Shown piece after piece: positions 62,288-64,000 of a stretch of DNA of 64,000 nucleotides. A model generated the notes under the pieces. It did no database searches. It was not told the origin of the DNA and saw only the letters and a program-made list of their open reading frames with translations. A program made the position numbers and the translations under genes. Every line of letters starts with the position of its first letter. The stretch's first letter is position 1. Origin of the DNA: Apteryx mantelli (lineage: Eukaryota > Chordata > Aves > Apterygiformes > Apterygidae); contig NC_089991.1 of the NCBI RefSeq assembly GCF_036417845.1, positions 12,176,001-12,240,000 on the forward strand, given 5' to 3'.

Positions 62288-64000
62288 TGACAATTCAGGT
62301 GAACTGAAAGTTGACTCTTCAAGCAGTGAGGAAGGCCAAGGAAAACATCTGTTCAGCACAGCACAGCAGCAAGCAAACCTGCCGTGAGGGAGGGGACAGG
62401 CTATATTTCACTCCTGCCACCGTAATCATTTGTCCCCCAGGGAGCCTCTGTTGTGGGAAGCCAGAGGACACAGGCAGCTTCAGCAGGGCGATGAAAAACA
62501 CCGAAATACAGGGGCATGGCTGATGACAAATCTTATTATCATGATTCAGGCTGAGAAATGAAATTGCTCCTGTTGTGTTGCTTGATTTTTTTGCTCATCT
62601 CTTCTTTTTCTTTTAATTTTTGCTTCCTTTCCTCTCCCAGTGGCCAAGGGACCAGACATTCCCAGGAAGGCTAGGAAGCAATGCATTCCCAGCCAGGCTT
62701 TTCCTGCTCTTCCAGTGCAGGCTCCTGGCTTAATAACACTCAAAATAATACAAATAAATATCCCAAATCTGTGCCAACTGCCTGAGAGGCCGGCAGGCCC
62801 GTTCCTGAACCTCCCCTGCTCCCTGCTTGGGCTCAGTGATACCAACCGCTCTCCTGCGGAGCTGCCCATCGCCAAACCAGCTTGTTAGTGGGAGTGTAAA
62901 TGTCACCGCTCATCTCCCGCAGAGGCACAGCGCTGACGTGGGGGGAAAGATTGGCAGATGAAAAGAGAAAGAAAAACCCATCTTTCTGAAAGTGCGGCCT
63001 TGTTGCCGCAGCAACCAGGCACCTTCCCGTCTGTTCCTCTCAAACGGTGACACCGTGTCCGTCATCCTGTTCGCCATTATTTATCCTCCTTGGCTGAAAG
63101 GCGGCAAGGGCAAATTGCCCCAGCTTCCCCGCGGGGCAGCCATCTCGTCCCCCGCACAGCTGGAGCCCGTCTGTAGCACAGGATGACGGCACCTCGAGCT
63201 GTTACGGTCTCCGTGGGCCTGCTGAGAAGATGAGCTGTCCCGGGAGCAGGCGGTGGCTGCAGGACGCTGCAGAAGTTGAGGAGCTTTTACGGCAAACGCC
63301 AGGCCACCTTTCTCAGGGGAAGGTTTGAAGCTTGGCCATGAAGGACGTTGGGCTGCTGGCTGGTGTCGATGCTGCGTGCTGCCGTGGGACTGCCAGGGCA
63401 CGGGTGCAAACCCATGCATGGCCACCAGGGGATAAGGCTCCAGCAGGAACAGACACATTTGGTTGGAGAACCAGCCCATTCCCCACAAAAGCAGGGCAAA
63501 GCAGTAGCAGGGTTTGACACCTCCCTCTGACTTTCCCTGATTTTACTGATTTTTTAACAGAAGTCCAGTTCTTGCCAGTGGCGAAGAGGAGCAGGGGATC
63601 CCCGTGGCTTTGATGAAGGTCCTCTTGGCGCAAGAAGCTGTCTGGCTGCCCCTGCATGCAGGCCCGCCTTGCCATCCTGGTTAGGAAAACCCCTTCCTTT
63701 CTCCCATTGCTTTGCAAAAGCCTCAGGAGAGACGAGAATCACATGCATCTGCCCTGACTTTTAGGGCCCATCTTGTCATTACCCTTGGGCAACTTGAGCT
63801 ATCCCTTTCGAGCCTCCAGCACTTTGCACAGCTTGCCAAAAAAGCAGAAGGGCGGCAGGGAGGACACAGCAGACTCTGCCCTCCCTGGTCGCTGCTTGGT
63901 GCAGTGCGTTTCCCTGGATTTCTGGCTGTCTGGCAATGCACCCGGGGCAGGGGTGATCCTAGCTCAAAGGCCACCAAGCACGGCTGCCTAGCACCTCTTG

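Larger units (their letters stand above)
59193..64000 (-). other. GRIA1: GRIA1 intron (partial) upstream of the TM4 exon
   Basis: Intron between the flip/flop exons (beyond the right edge) and the TM4 exon. I searched it for the conserved NKWWYDKGECG region of flip/flop and did not find it on the minus strand. Contains a MIR-like fragment at 59,885-59,975 and a TTA/ATC microsatellite at 62,257-62,287. The 62,880-63,250 stretch is moderately GC-rich; otherwise unremarkable. Confidence 0.7.

Noticed and set aside
59193-64000. Search for GRIA1 flip/flop exons in the right-hand end
   Set aside because: The conserved Lys-Trp-Trp-Tyr-Asp coding pattern is not found on the minus strand; these exons must lie beyond 64,000.

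Overview
This 64 kb window looks like nuclear DNA from a bird; the order is not determinable from sequence alone. The clues are a CR1 (chicken repeat 1) LINE with the typical 8-bp 3' terminal repeats, a second older CR1 copy, low overall repeat density, compact introns, a very GC-rich first exon, long G homopolymers and a few decayed MIR-like SINEs. Two protein-coding genes are supported. They converge tail to tail across about 35 kb of non-coding DNA.

Left part, about 360 to 19,285, + strand: a complete 12-exon gene of the LONRF family (RING finger, TPR repeats, second RING finger, Lon N-terminal substrate-binding domain). All splice phases join cleanly into a 629-residue protein. It has a TATA-less promoter with stacked GC boxes and a CCAAT box, a two-codon upstream ORF, and a candidate poly(A) signal at 19,264. 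A 33-bp GC-rich minisatellite lies directly upstream at the window edge. The sequence resembles LONRF1 most in the TPR part but is divergent everywhere, so I treat it as a LONRF1-like paralogue rather than LONRF1 itself.

Middle part, about 19,290 to 54,800: no protein-coding gene is recognised. It holds a 1.7 kb CR1 with an almost open reverse transcriptase frame (21,817-23,490, minus), a decayed 0.83 kb CR1 (33,101-33,929, minus), MIR-like fragments, at least two orphan CpG-rich islands (36.8-37.5 kb and 47.2-48.3 kb), and several AT-rich, homeodomain-motif-rich stretches that look like candidate conserved non-coding elements.

Right part, about 54,800 to 64,000, minus strand: the last two coding exons of GRIA1, encoding the AMPA-receptor subunit GluA1 (TM4 exon 59,058-59,192; C-terminal tail exon 56,456-56,644), with the intervening intron, the 3'UTR and part of the upstream intron. 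The flip/flop exons and the rest of the gene lie beyond the right edge. The tail keeps the PDZ ligand and the CaMKII-type serine. It lacks the Arg-Asn-Ser segment that carries the PKA site Ser845 in mammals.

The two genes are not known to act in one pathway. Their linkage is interesting because human LONRF3 and GRIA3 are also neighbours at Xq24-q25, which suggests an ancient LONRF-GRIA block duplicated in the vertebrate genome duplications.
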